The translations under genes and the position numbers were made by a program. A stretch of 64,000 nt of DNA, from NCBI GenBank assembly GCA_964035545.1, contig OZ037770.1, positions 10,442,973 to 10,506,972 of the forward strand, in the 5' to 3' direction. Source of the stretch: Bugula neritina (Eukaryota > Bryozoa > Gymnolaemata > Cheilostomatida > Bugulidae). This document shows, piece after piece, positions 23,501-35,100 of this stretch. Positions within the stretch are counted from its first letter, which is position 1. The number at the start of each line of letters is the position of its first letter. The notes under the pieces were generated by a model. The model searched no databases, was not told the DNA's origin, and saw nothing but the letters and a program-made list of their open reading frames with translations.

Positions 23501-26500
23501 AATGCATTTTTTTAAATTTATTATTTAATTTAATTTTTTTGCTACATCAGTTGGTAGACCACATATGTTGATATAATGCTCTAGATGGTGTATCTGGCAT
23601 ATTGACTTATGTTTAGTTGAAACACTACTAACTGTATTTTGTTTTTATGTACTGTAGGTGGATCTGGTTGAAGGATTTGCAGAGATTAAAGAGAGAATGC
23701 AGAGACTGATATCTGTTGAGATACCTGAACTAGAGCTGTGTGATGTCATGTCTCTAAAGGTCAAAGGTTAGTATACTAAACTAGAGCTATGTGATGTCAT
23801 GTCTCTAAAGGTCAAAGGTTAGTATACTAAACTAGAACTGTATCACCGGCTTTCCATGTACCGATCTCAGATCGATCTTAGGGAGATCGATCCATGGAAA
23901 GACGTCAAAGATCGATCTCAGTCGTTCTGAGCTGGTCGGTCTGTAGAGCTCGAACTCAGATCGATCTCAAGGTAATGAGACCATGGAAAGACGCCAGATC
24001 GATCTGAGAAGGAGAAAAAGACTGCGCGCTACAATGTTGTCTGCTAATAAAAATGATAACTTGTTGATAATTACTAAGCAAAGTATTAAATGATTATGAT
24101 AGCCACCTTTTCAGATGCCAAAACTTTGACTTTCAGTACAATGATTAAGAAAACTCAATTATATGCAGTAGAAGGTAAAAAAAACGGGAAAATTTAAATT
24201 GAATTTAAATGACTATCAAAACTTAGTTTCATTAGCTTTTTTCTTCGTAATTTTAAGCCTAACAGTCCTGTAAGTTTATTAATAATCTGCAAGACAGCCA
24301 TTAATTTTATATAAGCTGTCAAGCTAAAAAATTAAAATCAATTATTTTAAATTGGCCAAATTACCATACACTGAAAGCTTTGCTGCGTATAGTTTATAGC
24401 TGGGATTAAATTTTAGACTACTACCATCTTGTTTTCAACAGTAGTAGCTTTAATCACTCAAACAGGTGAACAAATTATACTTTTAAAGTATCCTTCACTT
24501 AAGAGGAGGCAACTTCGCGAGATCGAGCTGACACTCTCATGGAAAAACGATCGATCTGAGCACATTTCTCAGATCGATCTAGCTGAGATCGATCTGAGAT
24601 CGGTACATGGAAAGCCCATGTATGATGTCATGTCTCTAAAGGTCAAAGGTAAAATTTATTTTCTGTCAAACTTTATTGATCGAATTATATCTTTAATTAA
24701 GCTGACAAATTGTGATATGATCTTCATTTCTAATTTGCCTGATCTGTTAATATGGTAATTGTAATGCAAATGATTTGCATATATGACATTCCGGCAGTAT
24801 GTTTTTAGAGTAAAATTTACGTTCAGCACAAGCTCGTTTATTTATAGCTATATATTTTCATGTTCATGTCAGAGTAACATGCATTGATTGGTCTATGAGT
24901 GAATACAGTGACAGTATAAATAGGTTACTAGTACACCCTGTTCATATATTTTCACTATCACAGTCACAGTGTTGGAGATGTCTCCCTTAAAGACTCTCTC
25001 TTTCTCCCTCCTCCTCCCCTCTCTCTCCCCCTCCTTCCCCCTCCTTCCCCCTCTCTCTCCCCCTCCTTCCCCCTCCTTCCCCCTCTCTCTCCCCCTCTCT
25101 CTCCCCCTCTCTCTCCCCCTCTCTCTCCCCTCTCTCTTCCTCCCCATTCTCCTCCCTCTCCCTCTTTTGCTCCCTCCCCCATTCCATCCTCTTTTATAGT
25201 ATCCAGGTATAAGATAGATACAAACCTCATATACATTGACCAGAATATAGCCACCTTGGCTATTATAGTAAATTATGGAAATAGCTAGGAGGAAGCAATA
25301 CATTAAATATGTATATAATAAGAATAGTTCCTACAGTCTCCCTTACTAACTTTCACTCAACTTGTACTTTGTAGAAGAGAAGAGAGAAATAGAGGCAGAA
25401 CTGGTCTCTGCAGCAGACATTATTATTAGTTTAGATCAAGGAGTGACAACTCCTACTCCTCCTAAATCTCTCAAACTATTACAGTCTGTTGATGTTTCTA
25501 ATGAGTGTTATTCTGTCTGTAAATATGAGGATAACACTTATGTAGGGCTCATTAGTGGTGCAGGGATAGACAGAATAGATGAGAGTTTCAGTGTTTCCAA
25601 GTCTTTTGTTTCTATTACTGACAATGTAAATGGAGTCACAGTACATAGGAATAAGTTGTATGCTGTGCAGTACATCAGCAACACTAATTGGGCAGTACAT
25701 GTGTATGATCTTACTGGGAAACAGGTGACCAGCTGGTCTCACCTTGATAGTAGTGGGTATGTAAACAAACTTGCTATTGTTGATGATCAGGTTGTAGTTC
25801 CTGATAGACACAGTAAAAAGCTTACAATCTACTCTCTTACTGGGGAGGTGATTAAACATGTCTCTTGCCCTCTACTCAGTGATAGTCGTACAGCAATATG
25901 TGCAGCAGACAGACATTGTGTAGTAGTTTCTGACTCTGGTTCCTCTCAAGTATTTAAATTAGACTTGACAACAGAGAAAGTCATCTGGACATGCAAGGAT
26001 GTATCGCAACCACAAGGTGTGACCCGCTATAGAAGTAAATATATTCTTGTGACTAACTACAGCAGTAAAACCACCATCTGGATACTGGATGTGAAGACAG
26101 GTTGGTGATTCCATTTTTGTAATGCATACGTGTACAAAATATAATATAACATGTAAACTTTGTTCTGTACATCCACTACATATTACTATATGATTATAAT
26201 TGTATATTTTATACACAAACTACAATCAGTGAGTGAGTGTGTTAGTAAGCCATTTCATCGCAAAATTCGCACATATATTGTTTATATTGAAAATTATAAG
26301 GATTTCTCTTAGCTACATGTACCTTCTAGTATGCTAGTATGCACTGTTTACACATATGCTCAATAAACTATATAATAATGAATAATTACTTTTGAAGTTG
26401 CTATTTCAAAGGTGAAGTTTTATATATCCTAGTGTCATGGCATTGATTCCCCAGTATTACAGGCATATATTGAATATAATTTTGATAAAGCTATATGAAA

Positions 26501-26658
26501 AACATTGAACTTGTTATACTGTAGGTAGACAGTTATCTATGCTAGAAGATACAACTGTTAGGAGTTATAGTAGTGTACTTGATCTCCATGTTTATAAAGA
26601 CATGCTGATTGTACCCAGATGTAGTGAGAAGAAAGTTCTATTCTACCAACTCAGCTGA
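20595..26658 (+). CDS. TRIM-like RING/B-box/coiled-coil/beta-propeller protein, gene B
   Basis: Exons 20595-20752, 20892-21048, 21235-21418, 22267-22448, 23205-23375, 23658-23766, 25375-26100 and 26525-26658 give 606 residues with the same phases as genes A and C. RING (CGFC, CGHVHC, CPWC), B-box-like (CDIC, YCTVC, CRKH), second Cys/His cluster, coiled coil and propeller are all present. Exon 4 is clearly diverged from the other two copies (SEHKMVSLDELITQLTNIEE against SEHKLVNLDDLIKDLINIDE), and its flanking introns do not match theirs. Intron 5 starts with GC, not GT. Intron 6 holds a transposon and a long CT tract. Two propeller codons are missing compared with A and C, in a loop near ISNTNW. 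Predicted role: E3 ubiquitin ligase; target unknown. Confidence 0.9.
23376..23381 (+). other. GC-AG splice donor of intron 5, gene B
   Basis: The exon ends CAG and the intron begins GCAAGT, the standard form of a GC-AG donor. The equivalent donors are GTTAGT (gene A) and GTTTGT (gene C). The nearest GT would shift the frame, so the GC donor is needed for an intact protein. Confidence 0.75.
23848..24616. mobile_element. GATCGATC-rich inverted-repeat (MITE-like) element in intron 6, gene B
   Basis: A perfect inverted repeat of at least 31 bp bounds 769 bp. The outer end reads GGCTTTCCATGTACCGATCT, mirrored at the right end. Inside each end are further GATCGATCT and CCATGGAAAGAC blocks. It interrupts the third copy of a 51-bp repeat, and TGTAT appears on both sides as a possible target duplication. 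No transposase is present. Confidence 0.85.
24993..25170 (+). repeat. Polypyrimidine CT/CCCCT tract in intron 6, gene B
   Basis: An almost pure C/T strand made of CTCTCTCCCCCT-type repeats, ending about 200 bp before the exon 7 acceptor. Absent from genes A and C. Confidence 0.95.
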
Positions 26659-28798
26659 ACAGGTATTATGTATTTAGTAATAAGAGTTTCATCCCATTAC
26701 CTGATGGAGGAAAAGTTTTGCATTTAAATGTTAACAGAGGCTAAAACTACTTTCAATCAATGGAATGTGTCTATTTATATACTGTGACATCACACAGCAA
26801 AAAGAGTTCCATCTTTACTCTGCTTGTATTTCTATTTAGCCAAAAAAATTGTTAAACTTTGGAATAGTGCCTTTTTATTTTACATTCTGTTGATATTGAT
26901 AAATTGTTGTGTTAGTTATTTACATAGTACTGATGGTGTCCAGTAATAATGGTGCAGGTAAAACTGGCACAGGTGGCAAAGTAGGTAAAAAAGGCACATT
27001 TTCAATATTAGGGTTTTGGGTTGAGGATTTGGAATATATGGGGTTTAGGGATGAGGTTAAAGGGTTGGGGTTTGGGAAAAGATAACACAAGTTTGCCATT
27101 TTCACCTCCTTCCCATTTGTGCCATTACTACTTGTGCCATTACTACTTGTGCCATCATTACCTAAAGTCAGTGCTGACTAACATACTAAATCTATGACAA
27201 TTTTCTTGTATGTTTGTCTCCTATATTACTAGCCGTGATATGTCATTAGCTACTAATAGCCGTGACACAATATTATATGGGTTAGAATATTATTTATTCA
27301 CCTTAAGTTGCTTTCTCAATACTCAGAATATTTATTACAGGAAAATAGACTGATGTGGAACAGGAAGTAGTTTCTGCAGCAGACACATCTAGTTATTTGG
27401 TTTAGAAAGTGAAAAGGCAGCTGATTGGTCCATTCATCTGACCTAGTAACACTCTATGGTTACATTACCATGTCATTCATATGATACTTATTGTAACATT
27501 ATTCTATATTATCTATCATACAGGACTGAGAACTAAGTAGTAGCAGTTATTTTATATTATCTTTCTTATAGGAGTGAAAACTCTGTAGTACATGCTTTCT
27601 ATTGACAATCAAAGGCAGTTTTATTATATATAGTATATATCTTTCAAGACTAATAAATGGCTTAAACTAGGAAATGACCTTTTATATCTACAGGGCAACA
27701 AGGCATATATTGATGGTAGTGATTACAAATTACTCTCTATGTAGTAACAGTAGATCAAAAAATTCCAAATCTCACTGATGTTATATATCATTTAACCAGC
27801 ATATTGTAAATATTGGAAACTTACGATGTAATATTATCTTAGTAATATTATGTACATCAAAGTGTGGTACACTGACTTATATACATTCAAGGGGCATGTT
27901 ATATTCCCTAGCATGTTATCAGTAAACAAAACATTATAAATGTTATGAAGGCTTACTGCTGAGACTACCAATTGTCATATAATAAATAAATTTGCTACCT
28001 CTAATATGCACTCAGTTTATCATAATGGAAGGACAACTCTAATCTACCAGAAAATGCCCATTTGAGTCTCTCTAAAGTCTAAACAGCCATGGTATAAACT
28101 TGTGTAATTACACTGCTTGCAGTTTGTGTATATTTTTTATGCAAATTAAAGTATTGCCAATTGAAATTAACCCTTCATTCCTACTGAAGAGGGGCGTGAC
28201 TACAGTAAACAATTACAGTTGGCATTCTAGTAGTAGGTAATCCACTGTTGCTTTACAATGATATATATAGAAAACATTAGCCAATAGGAATCATCACATT
28301 CTGACTGACAAGGGGCGCGGTTACAAGAAACAATAATTCAAGTTGGCATAAATTATTCAAAATTTATTTACAGGCTATAGGTAAAATATTACTATTTCAT
28401 AATGAATAGATACACTACAAAGTAGAACCTAAAGTACAGCATTGTACAGAATCATTAAAACATGATGAGTAGAATTATAACTTACTGACCTTACTGGAAA
28501 ATACACACAATAGTTGAGTATGTGAATTACTGGTTGTATAATAGTGAAGCAGCTATACATTATAAGAAATTATAAAATATTTACTGTATAAATATAATGT
28601 CACATGTATGTATTATGTAACACATGTGTTTAATGTATAACAAATACATAAATTAGAGAGACAGAAAAATATAAATATAATGTCACATATATTCATTATG
28701 TAACATATTATGTGTTTAATGTATAATAAATACATAAATTAGAAAAAACAGAAAAATATACACAATATGAAATGCAGTTTAGAAGCCAGTGGACAGTG
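26659..28798. other. 3' flank of gene B and start of unit 3 spacer
   Basis: No gene seen. It contains the GGCA inverted-repeat patch (26941-27163) and the exon 7 relic (27341-27408). The first part of unit 3 differs from unit 1 by deletion and replacement near 27605-27690. Confidence 0.5.
27341..27408 (+). pseudogene. Relic of exon 7 start (unit 2)
   Basis: The same degenerate copy of the exon 7 opening as at 10589, following a TTATTACAG acceptor, with the CTGCAGCAGACA core retained and early stop codons. Confidence 0.5.
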
Positions 28799-29406
28799 CT
28801 ATGTAACACAGAGTAAACCTTTGAGCTCTAGAAGAGCAGAGTGAAAGGATTCAGTGAACTTTGACATCTCCGTTCTGTGGTGATTTGTAGACTGAGTGAC
28901 TGAAGCTATGCTGGAGAATTCAGACAAGTAATGATGAAGAATGTCAAAGTGTGGTTCAGTCTTATGTTTCTCCAGAATGTAACTCTGCATCTCATTGTAC
29001 TTAGTCTGTGATACAACATTATAACTCAGTGTAGATGTGTGGAACATAGTCTATTTATTATTACATTATGGTATAAAAAGTATCTCTATAAGCAGCTCTG
29101 AGTTGGCGGTGACTGAGTGCAGCAGTTTGGGGTTTTTGAGTTTGAAGTTTAAGTTGGAACTTTACACCCCAAACTACTGCACTCAGTCACCCCTAACTCA
29201 GAGCTGCTTATAGTTGATATTGTAGGAAGTATTGTACTGCAGTCAACAGAAATCTGTGAAAAGTCATTAGGACTATGCACTGTAAAAAAGGGTTTAGGAA
29301 AATATATACTTACTGGATATAGAACAATGAGGTAGTAGGGAGTGTGAGATATTATTGTTAGGAGGTCAAGGTCAAATGACTTAAACAACATTGTGTTTAA
29401 TATTGG
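28799..29406 (-). CDS. Candidate two-exon 3' end of an unrecognised gene (unit 3)
   Basis: Counterpart of 1511-2165. The exons are 29406 down to 29314 (93 nt, after TTTACAG, before GTAAGTATA) and 29050 down to 28799 (ending TAG). Both splice sites, the 93-nt exon length and the open frame are kept, while residues differ (for example PILNTMLFKSFDLDL). The final exon retains KYNEMQSYILEKHK and HFDILHHYLSEF. The first exon is not identified, and I do not recognise the protein. Confidence 0.4.
29086..29213. repeat. MITE-like inverted repeat (unit 3 copy)
   Basis: Arms TATAAGCAGCTCTGAGTT and AACTCAGAGCTGCTTATA, continuing inward as GACTGAGTGCAGCAGTTTG and its near complement. 128 bp in the intron of the minus-strand candidate gene. 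Confidence 0.7.
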
Positions 29407-30787
29407 CTGTAAACAAACAAAAATACATAAAATATTAGATTAGACAGAGAAAGTGATGGTTGATGTATATGTGTGTGAATTGTACTTTTCAAAATGGCTG
29501 CCACCAACATGTTGGAGTGTAGTGTGTTGGTTGAAGTAGAAACTCACAGCAAGTGTGAAGAAACAGAAAGACAATTAGAGGATAGAAGGGAGTTTTTGCA
29601 TAAAATACACCCGCAGATGTAGGAAAATATGATAGCCTCAGTACCTGTACAAACACTTGTCAAGGAGAGGGCGGGTCCTTACTCTGATGTATATATGTGG
29701 CCATTTTGTTGAGGAGCTCAACTCTATCTTTATCATCTCAGTACTTACAATGTTATTAAGATTTACAGTAAAATATATATTTCATATTTCACCAGCTAGG
29801 TCCTTTATGTTCTAGTACAATGTTTCTCTATAATATGTCACTTTATATTACTCATTGTAATTCATATGCTAATGAAGTGAATATAAATAAAGTATAATTA
29901 ATGAACTCTTACAATTCAGAGCATGTATATCAAATGACAATAGATCTTCACTAGACTTGGGAAAGTAGACTGTTGCATCAGAACTGAATAATTGAATATA
30001 ATTTATAAGTATTTTCTCATCATATTGCAGTAGAGATATTCTTCAGCTCTGATATTTTCAAACTATAGAGTTATATTTATAGTCGATAGTCAACTGCACA
30101 TATTCTTTAGTCGAAATACCAGATTTGTGTAAAAGCTTGTATATATATGATTTTTAAGTTTTAACCCTATAACTATAACAACATATGGTTTCAAACTATT
30201 TAATGTGGTAGGGAAATATAAAATATAATGTGATAATCTTTCATGTCATGCTGAGGTATATAACATGTGATGAGACGGCCAAGCCTTTAAATCATTCCAC
30301 ATTTGTTGTGTTTGTCATGTATTATAATACAGTAGAATTGTACAGAGGTTGTTTACTATTTGCTGTTAATAGTTAAAGAAACTGTTTTGCAAAGTTAATC
30401 ATTTTTGCAAGCCAGTCATTTGTTCCTGTCAAATATTGCAGTTTTCAGGACTAATTACAGTTGCTAGAATTTTATAGGCATGTTTAGAAAAATGCAGTAT
30501 TTATTTTAATTCAAAATAATATAATAATTTAGTATAATAATTGTCTAATGATGTGTCGGAACGCTATATAGGCCTACAGGCTACAGCTGTCTGCATATAA
30601 TAATAAATTATTATTTTGTAAGGAACAAGCACTGACCAGGAATATTATTGAGTTCATTGGGAACAAGCATGTCAACAAGAGCGTAGAGTGTAGAAGTAAG
30701 ACAACCCCGGTCTTTCGTTGGAGAACTACAAAAATTGGAATCGCGCGCTTTCGATTATACAAGAATATCCGGTTGCTATTTTCCGTT

Positions 30788-30798
30788 GGGGATTTCCC
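30788..30798. promoter_or_regulatory. NF-kappaB-like site, unit 3
   Basis: GGGGATTTCCC in the unit 3 copy of the conserved island (about 30600-30900). Confidence 0.25.
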
Positions 30799-31704
30799 GA
30801 ACGCCATTACTAACTTCTGCCTTCAGTGTCAGTATTCTGGTGAATTGCGGATAAAATTTTAGTTGACTAAATAAAATCAACCTTCAGAATTATCAGTGAC
30901 TCAAAGGTACTTCGACTCAAAAGTGCTTCTACTTGCCACTTTTTCGCTTATAGTTATACTTATACAGTTATAGTTATACTTATACTTGCACTTGTAGTTG
31001 TACTTATACTTATAGTTATAGTTTAAGTTATTACTTATTACTATTACTATTAGTTATTAGTTATTACTTAATCTTAGTATAGTAGTAGTATTACTATTAG
31101 TATTAGTAGTGGTAGTAGTACTAGTGGTACTTTAATAATCGTAGTACTACTAATAAGTACTAGTTTTTCTACTAGCACAGTTACAGTAGCAGTACTACTA
31201 GTACTACTAGTACTTCACTAGTGAAGTACTAGTAGTACTACTACTAGTAGTACTTAGCACTATCATCTATGGCTATTAATGCAAAATTCTTTTCGAATTT
31301 GACTTTCAAATTCAACGTTGATTATGATATAGAATATCATTATGAGTATCACTTTCATACTCAGTATGAGTATGAGTATCAACATGACCATGGGGCATGA
31401 GGTTAAGTTAGAGTATTCATTGATTAACTTTAATAGTATCGATTTTACTATTAGTTTTAGCCTCTTTCCACTTTAAAGCTATTACTATGACTATGGGTAT
31501 AGCATTGTAGGTACCAATTTAACAACTATGAGTGTTATTACTTATCAATTATCATGTTTGTTGTAATTAATGAATGAATCATTATAATTCTAGTGATTAT
31601 GAATGATTAAATTATTGTCATTAGTGTTATGAATAATAACCTATAAGTGTGAGTATCAATATGAGTATAAGTATGATTATCCGAATACCAAAACATATAA
31701 TACT

Positions 31705-31741
31705 GAGTCTTATACTTATAGTTACTATAAGTATGAGACTC
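31705..31741. promoter_or_regulatory. 37-bp palindrome upstream of gene C
   Basis: Same hairpin as at 5359 and 19742. Arm position 7 is T and its partner is G, so this pair would be a G-U wobble in RNA, intermediate between the T-A of unit 1 and the C-G of unit 2. Confidence 0.5.
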
Positions 31742-32119
31742 CCAGTGTTAATATTCAGGTTAACATTTACCTGCATTAGCCATTCACTGAATCAATAATT
31801 TCAAGTGTCAACATATGTGACTTGACACCACAAAACAGGAGAGGTATATAAAATTTCCAAAACTTAGTTATAATTATGAAATGATAGAGCAGACTTTTCC
31901 AAACATTTTGCACTTTATTAAAAGTCTCTATCACAAATAGAACTTGAGATATCAACATTAGCCGTTCACTGAATGAGTATCAACATATAGTTAAGATGGA
32001 ATATGAATATTAAGATGAACACCACTGTTAAGTGTAAGTGATTATTAGTATCACTCTGACTATCCATATTACTAAGAGTGGAAGTAACAATATCCTTATT
32101 CTATGTTCTATATATAAGT

Positions 32120-35100
32120 GGTGGTGGATGGTGGAACCAAGAGCTGTACCAGTTTACACTACGGACCCCAGCATCCAAGGACTGATGGCAATGATGTACT
32201 GTAGAGAAGTTCCCATCAGTCAAGACTTCATACTAACCTCCAAGCGGTCACCACTGGTAACTGGGTGTAGATACACCCAGGCTAATAGTATGAGGATCTA
32301 TGGGTTGATCACCCAGACAACAATCCATCCAGAAACGTGACACTCTGAGAGGGCGAATTACTCGGCCAGTCACTGCGACTACTGAACTGCTGTGCTCGTC
32401 CTGGACACTCCTTGCCAGCACAGCGTACTTCTTTAGTGGAGAGGGGTGCTTAAGCAACTGACAAAACCCTAAGTATCCTTAAACTTCTTGTCAGCATAAC
32501 CCGATTGAATCATGAAAAGAAAAATGAACACGAAATCATACTGGCAGGACGTCGCCCAGGATAAAAAGGTCCAAATTTCTAAACTCAACCTTGCATCATG
32601 GAACATACGAACAATGCTAGACCGGGAGAACACAGAAAGACCTGAGAGAAGGAGTGCAATCATTTCATCTGAACTACAGAAGTATGGCATCGACATTGCA
32701 GCACTGAGTGAAATCAGATTCAAAGATACAGGTAAAATTCGTGAAGAGTCAGGCTACACCATTTACTGGAGTGGCAAAACTGCATCTGAGCGCAGTGAGT
32801 CAGGCGTGGCCCTTGCTATCAGGAACGAACTTGTTTCGAGACTAATCGAAGAGCCAAAGGCTATAAGCGACAGACTGATGTCACTCAGGGTTCCTCTGTC
32901 TGATGAGCGATGGTGCACTGTGATAGCTGTCTATGCTCCCACGATGACAAACAGCCAAGAAAACATCAACAGATTCTATGACCAACTGAATCAGGCTCTA
33001 AGATCAGTCCCAGCAGCTGATAAGATCTTACTCATGGGGGATTTCAATGCTAGAGTTGGACAAGATCACTCAACCTGGCCCGGTGTGATAGGCAAGTATG
33101 GCTGCGGAAACCTGAACTCCAATGGTGAACTTCTGATCTCAGTCTGTAGTGAACATCAACTGTGCATTACCAACACCTTCTTCAAGCATAAACCAGCTCA
33201 CAAGTTCTCTTGGATGCACCCGAGAAGCAAGAACTGGCATCTCATCGACTTTGTTATCACACGACAACGTGATCTACCAGACATTCTAGACACAAGGGCG
33301 ATGAGAGGGGCGAATTGCAGTACTGACCACATCATGATCAGGTCAAAAGCTAAGCTCCGAGTGAGGAGAAAAATGAAGAAAGGGAGAACACCTTGCCAGA
33401 AGCTGGACGTTTCTCGACTTAAGAATGAGGAAGTAAGACAAGAACTGGAAAAGTCCCTTGCTGGGAAACTGAACTCTGCTCCAGAGGGCGTGGAGAGTAA
33501 GTGGAGAGCATTCAAAGAGATAGTTTATGCAGAGTCAAAAGTGCACCTCGGCACTGTCAGCAGGAAACATGAGGACTGGTTTGACGAGAATAATGATGAG
33601 CTTCAAGAACTCATCCAGAAGAGAAACAAGGCCAGAGCAGACATGTTAACCAGGAATACTCGCTCGAACAAGTCAAAGCTTAGAATGGCTGGCAGAAAAC
33701 TCACAGGAAGATGCAGGGAGCTCAAGAACGACTGGTGGTTGGCAAAAGCTGCTGAACTGCAACGGTTTGCTGACACCAACGACATGAAAGGCTTTTACCA
33801 AAGCATGAAAACTGTTTGGCGTCCAGGAGTGAGTCATCCTGACCAGCTCCTGGCCAGTGACAGCTCAACACTCCTGACAGAAAAACAAGATCTTCTAGCG
33901 AGATGGACAGAGCATTTCAGCAAGCTACTAAACGAGACTCCAGATATTGATGACAACATCATTGAGAACCTGAGACAAGCTCCCATTCAGGACTGGATGA
34001 ACGATTGCCCAGATATTGAAGAGATCATCAAGGCAACTTCGATGCTAAGTGAAGGGAAATCACCTGGCTCTGATGGCATTCACCCGGAGGTTATCAAAAG
34101 GGGAGGGCCCAAACTAATAAGTACTCTCCATGAGATAATAAAGGAGGCATGGAAAACTGCTGTAGTCCCTCAAGATTGGAAAGATGCCCAACTTATAACC
34201 ATCTTCAAAAAAGGTGATCGGAAGCTGTGCGGTAACTACAGAGGTATCTCCCTGCTCTCAATTCCCGGTAAAGTTTTTGCTCGTGTCCTTCTGAATAGAC
34301 TGACATCATATGCAGAAAACTTCCTACCCGAAACTCAGTGTGGATTCCGTAGTGGAAGGGGAACAGCAGATATGATATTTGCACTGAAGCAGATACAGGA
34401 AAAATGCATCGAGCAAAATATGCCCCTGTACATGGTCTTCATTGACTTCACCAAAGCGTTCGATACTGTTGATCGGGCGACCCTGTGGAAGATCTTACAG
34501 AAACTCGGTTTTCCTAGTCACTTCACCAATCTTATCAGCGCTCTCCATATTGGCATGAAGGCCTCAGTCAAGCTGAAAGGGGAGTTATCTGAGTCGTTCC
34601 AAGTCAACAATGGTGTGAAACAAGGATGTGTGTTGGCTCCAACGCTATTCTCTATTTTCTTATCGGCTGTTCTACAGCACGCATTTGAAAACTGTGATAA
34701 AGGCGTCTGGATTCAAAGTAGACCTGGAGCTGATCTGTTCAATGTGAACCAATACAAGTCAACAACAAGAACACAAAAAGTATTGGTTAGAGAACTCATG
34801 TTTGCTGACGACACTGCCTTCGTTGCACACAGCCATGGCGATGCACAGGAATTAGTCAACAGATTCGCCAGAGCTTCCAAAGCTTTTGGTCTGAAGATCA
34901 ATATCAAGAAAACGGAAACGCTCTACCAACCGGCACCTGGAGCCCATGACAGTGGTGACAGTATCTGCATAGATAATGAAGACCTTGCCAACGTCAATAG
35001 GTTTAAATATCTTGGGTCTACAGTGATGTGCAACAACAAGATGGATGAAGAGATTCATACAAGGATGTCCAATGCTTCAATCTCATTCGGCAGACTAAAG

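Larger units (their letters stand above)
10770..27518 (+). repeat. Tandem unit 2
   Basis: Matches unit 1 but lacks the segment equivalent to about 541-2285 (a deletion that removes the minus-strand gene). It carries a 5.8 kb LTR insertion and a 0.77 kb intronic insertion. The spacer at 10770-12370 holds no supported gene. A truncated version of the small frame lies at 11342-11527. Confidence 0.9.
29407..32119. other. Spacer and upstream region of gene C before the LINE
   Basis: Holds the frame-shifted small ORF near 29495-29620, the NF-kappaB-like site, the AGTACTAGT hairpin tract (30950-31255) and the palindrome at 31705. No supported gene. Confidence 0.5.

Noticed and set aside
24429-24758. 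109-codon frame in intron 6 of gene B
   Set aside because: It crosses the right end of the inverted-repeat element and has no recognisable domain.
24893-25303. Arg/Glu/Gly-rich and Pro/Leu/Ser-rich frames on both strands
   Set aside because: They are readings of the CT/GA low-complexity tract within intron 6 of gene B.
32469-35058. Minus-strand frames opposite the LINE
   Set aside because: Shadows of the 1029-codon plus-strand frame.
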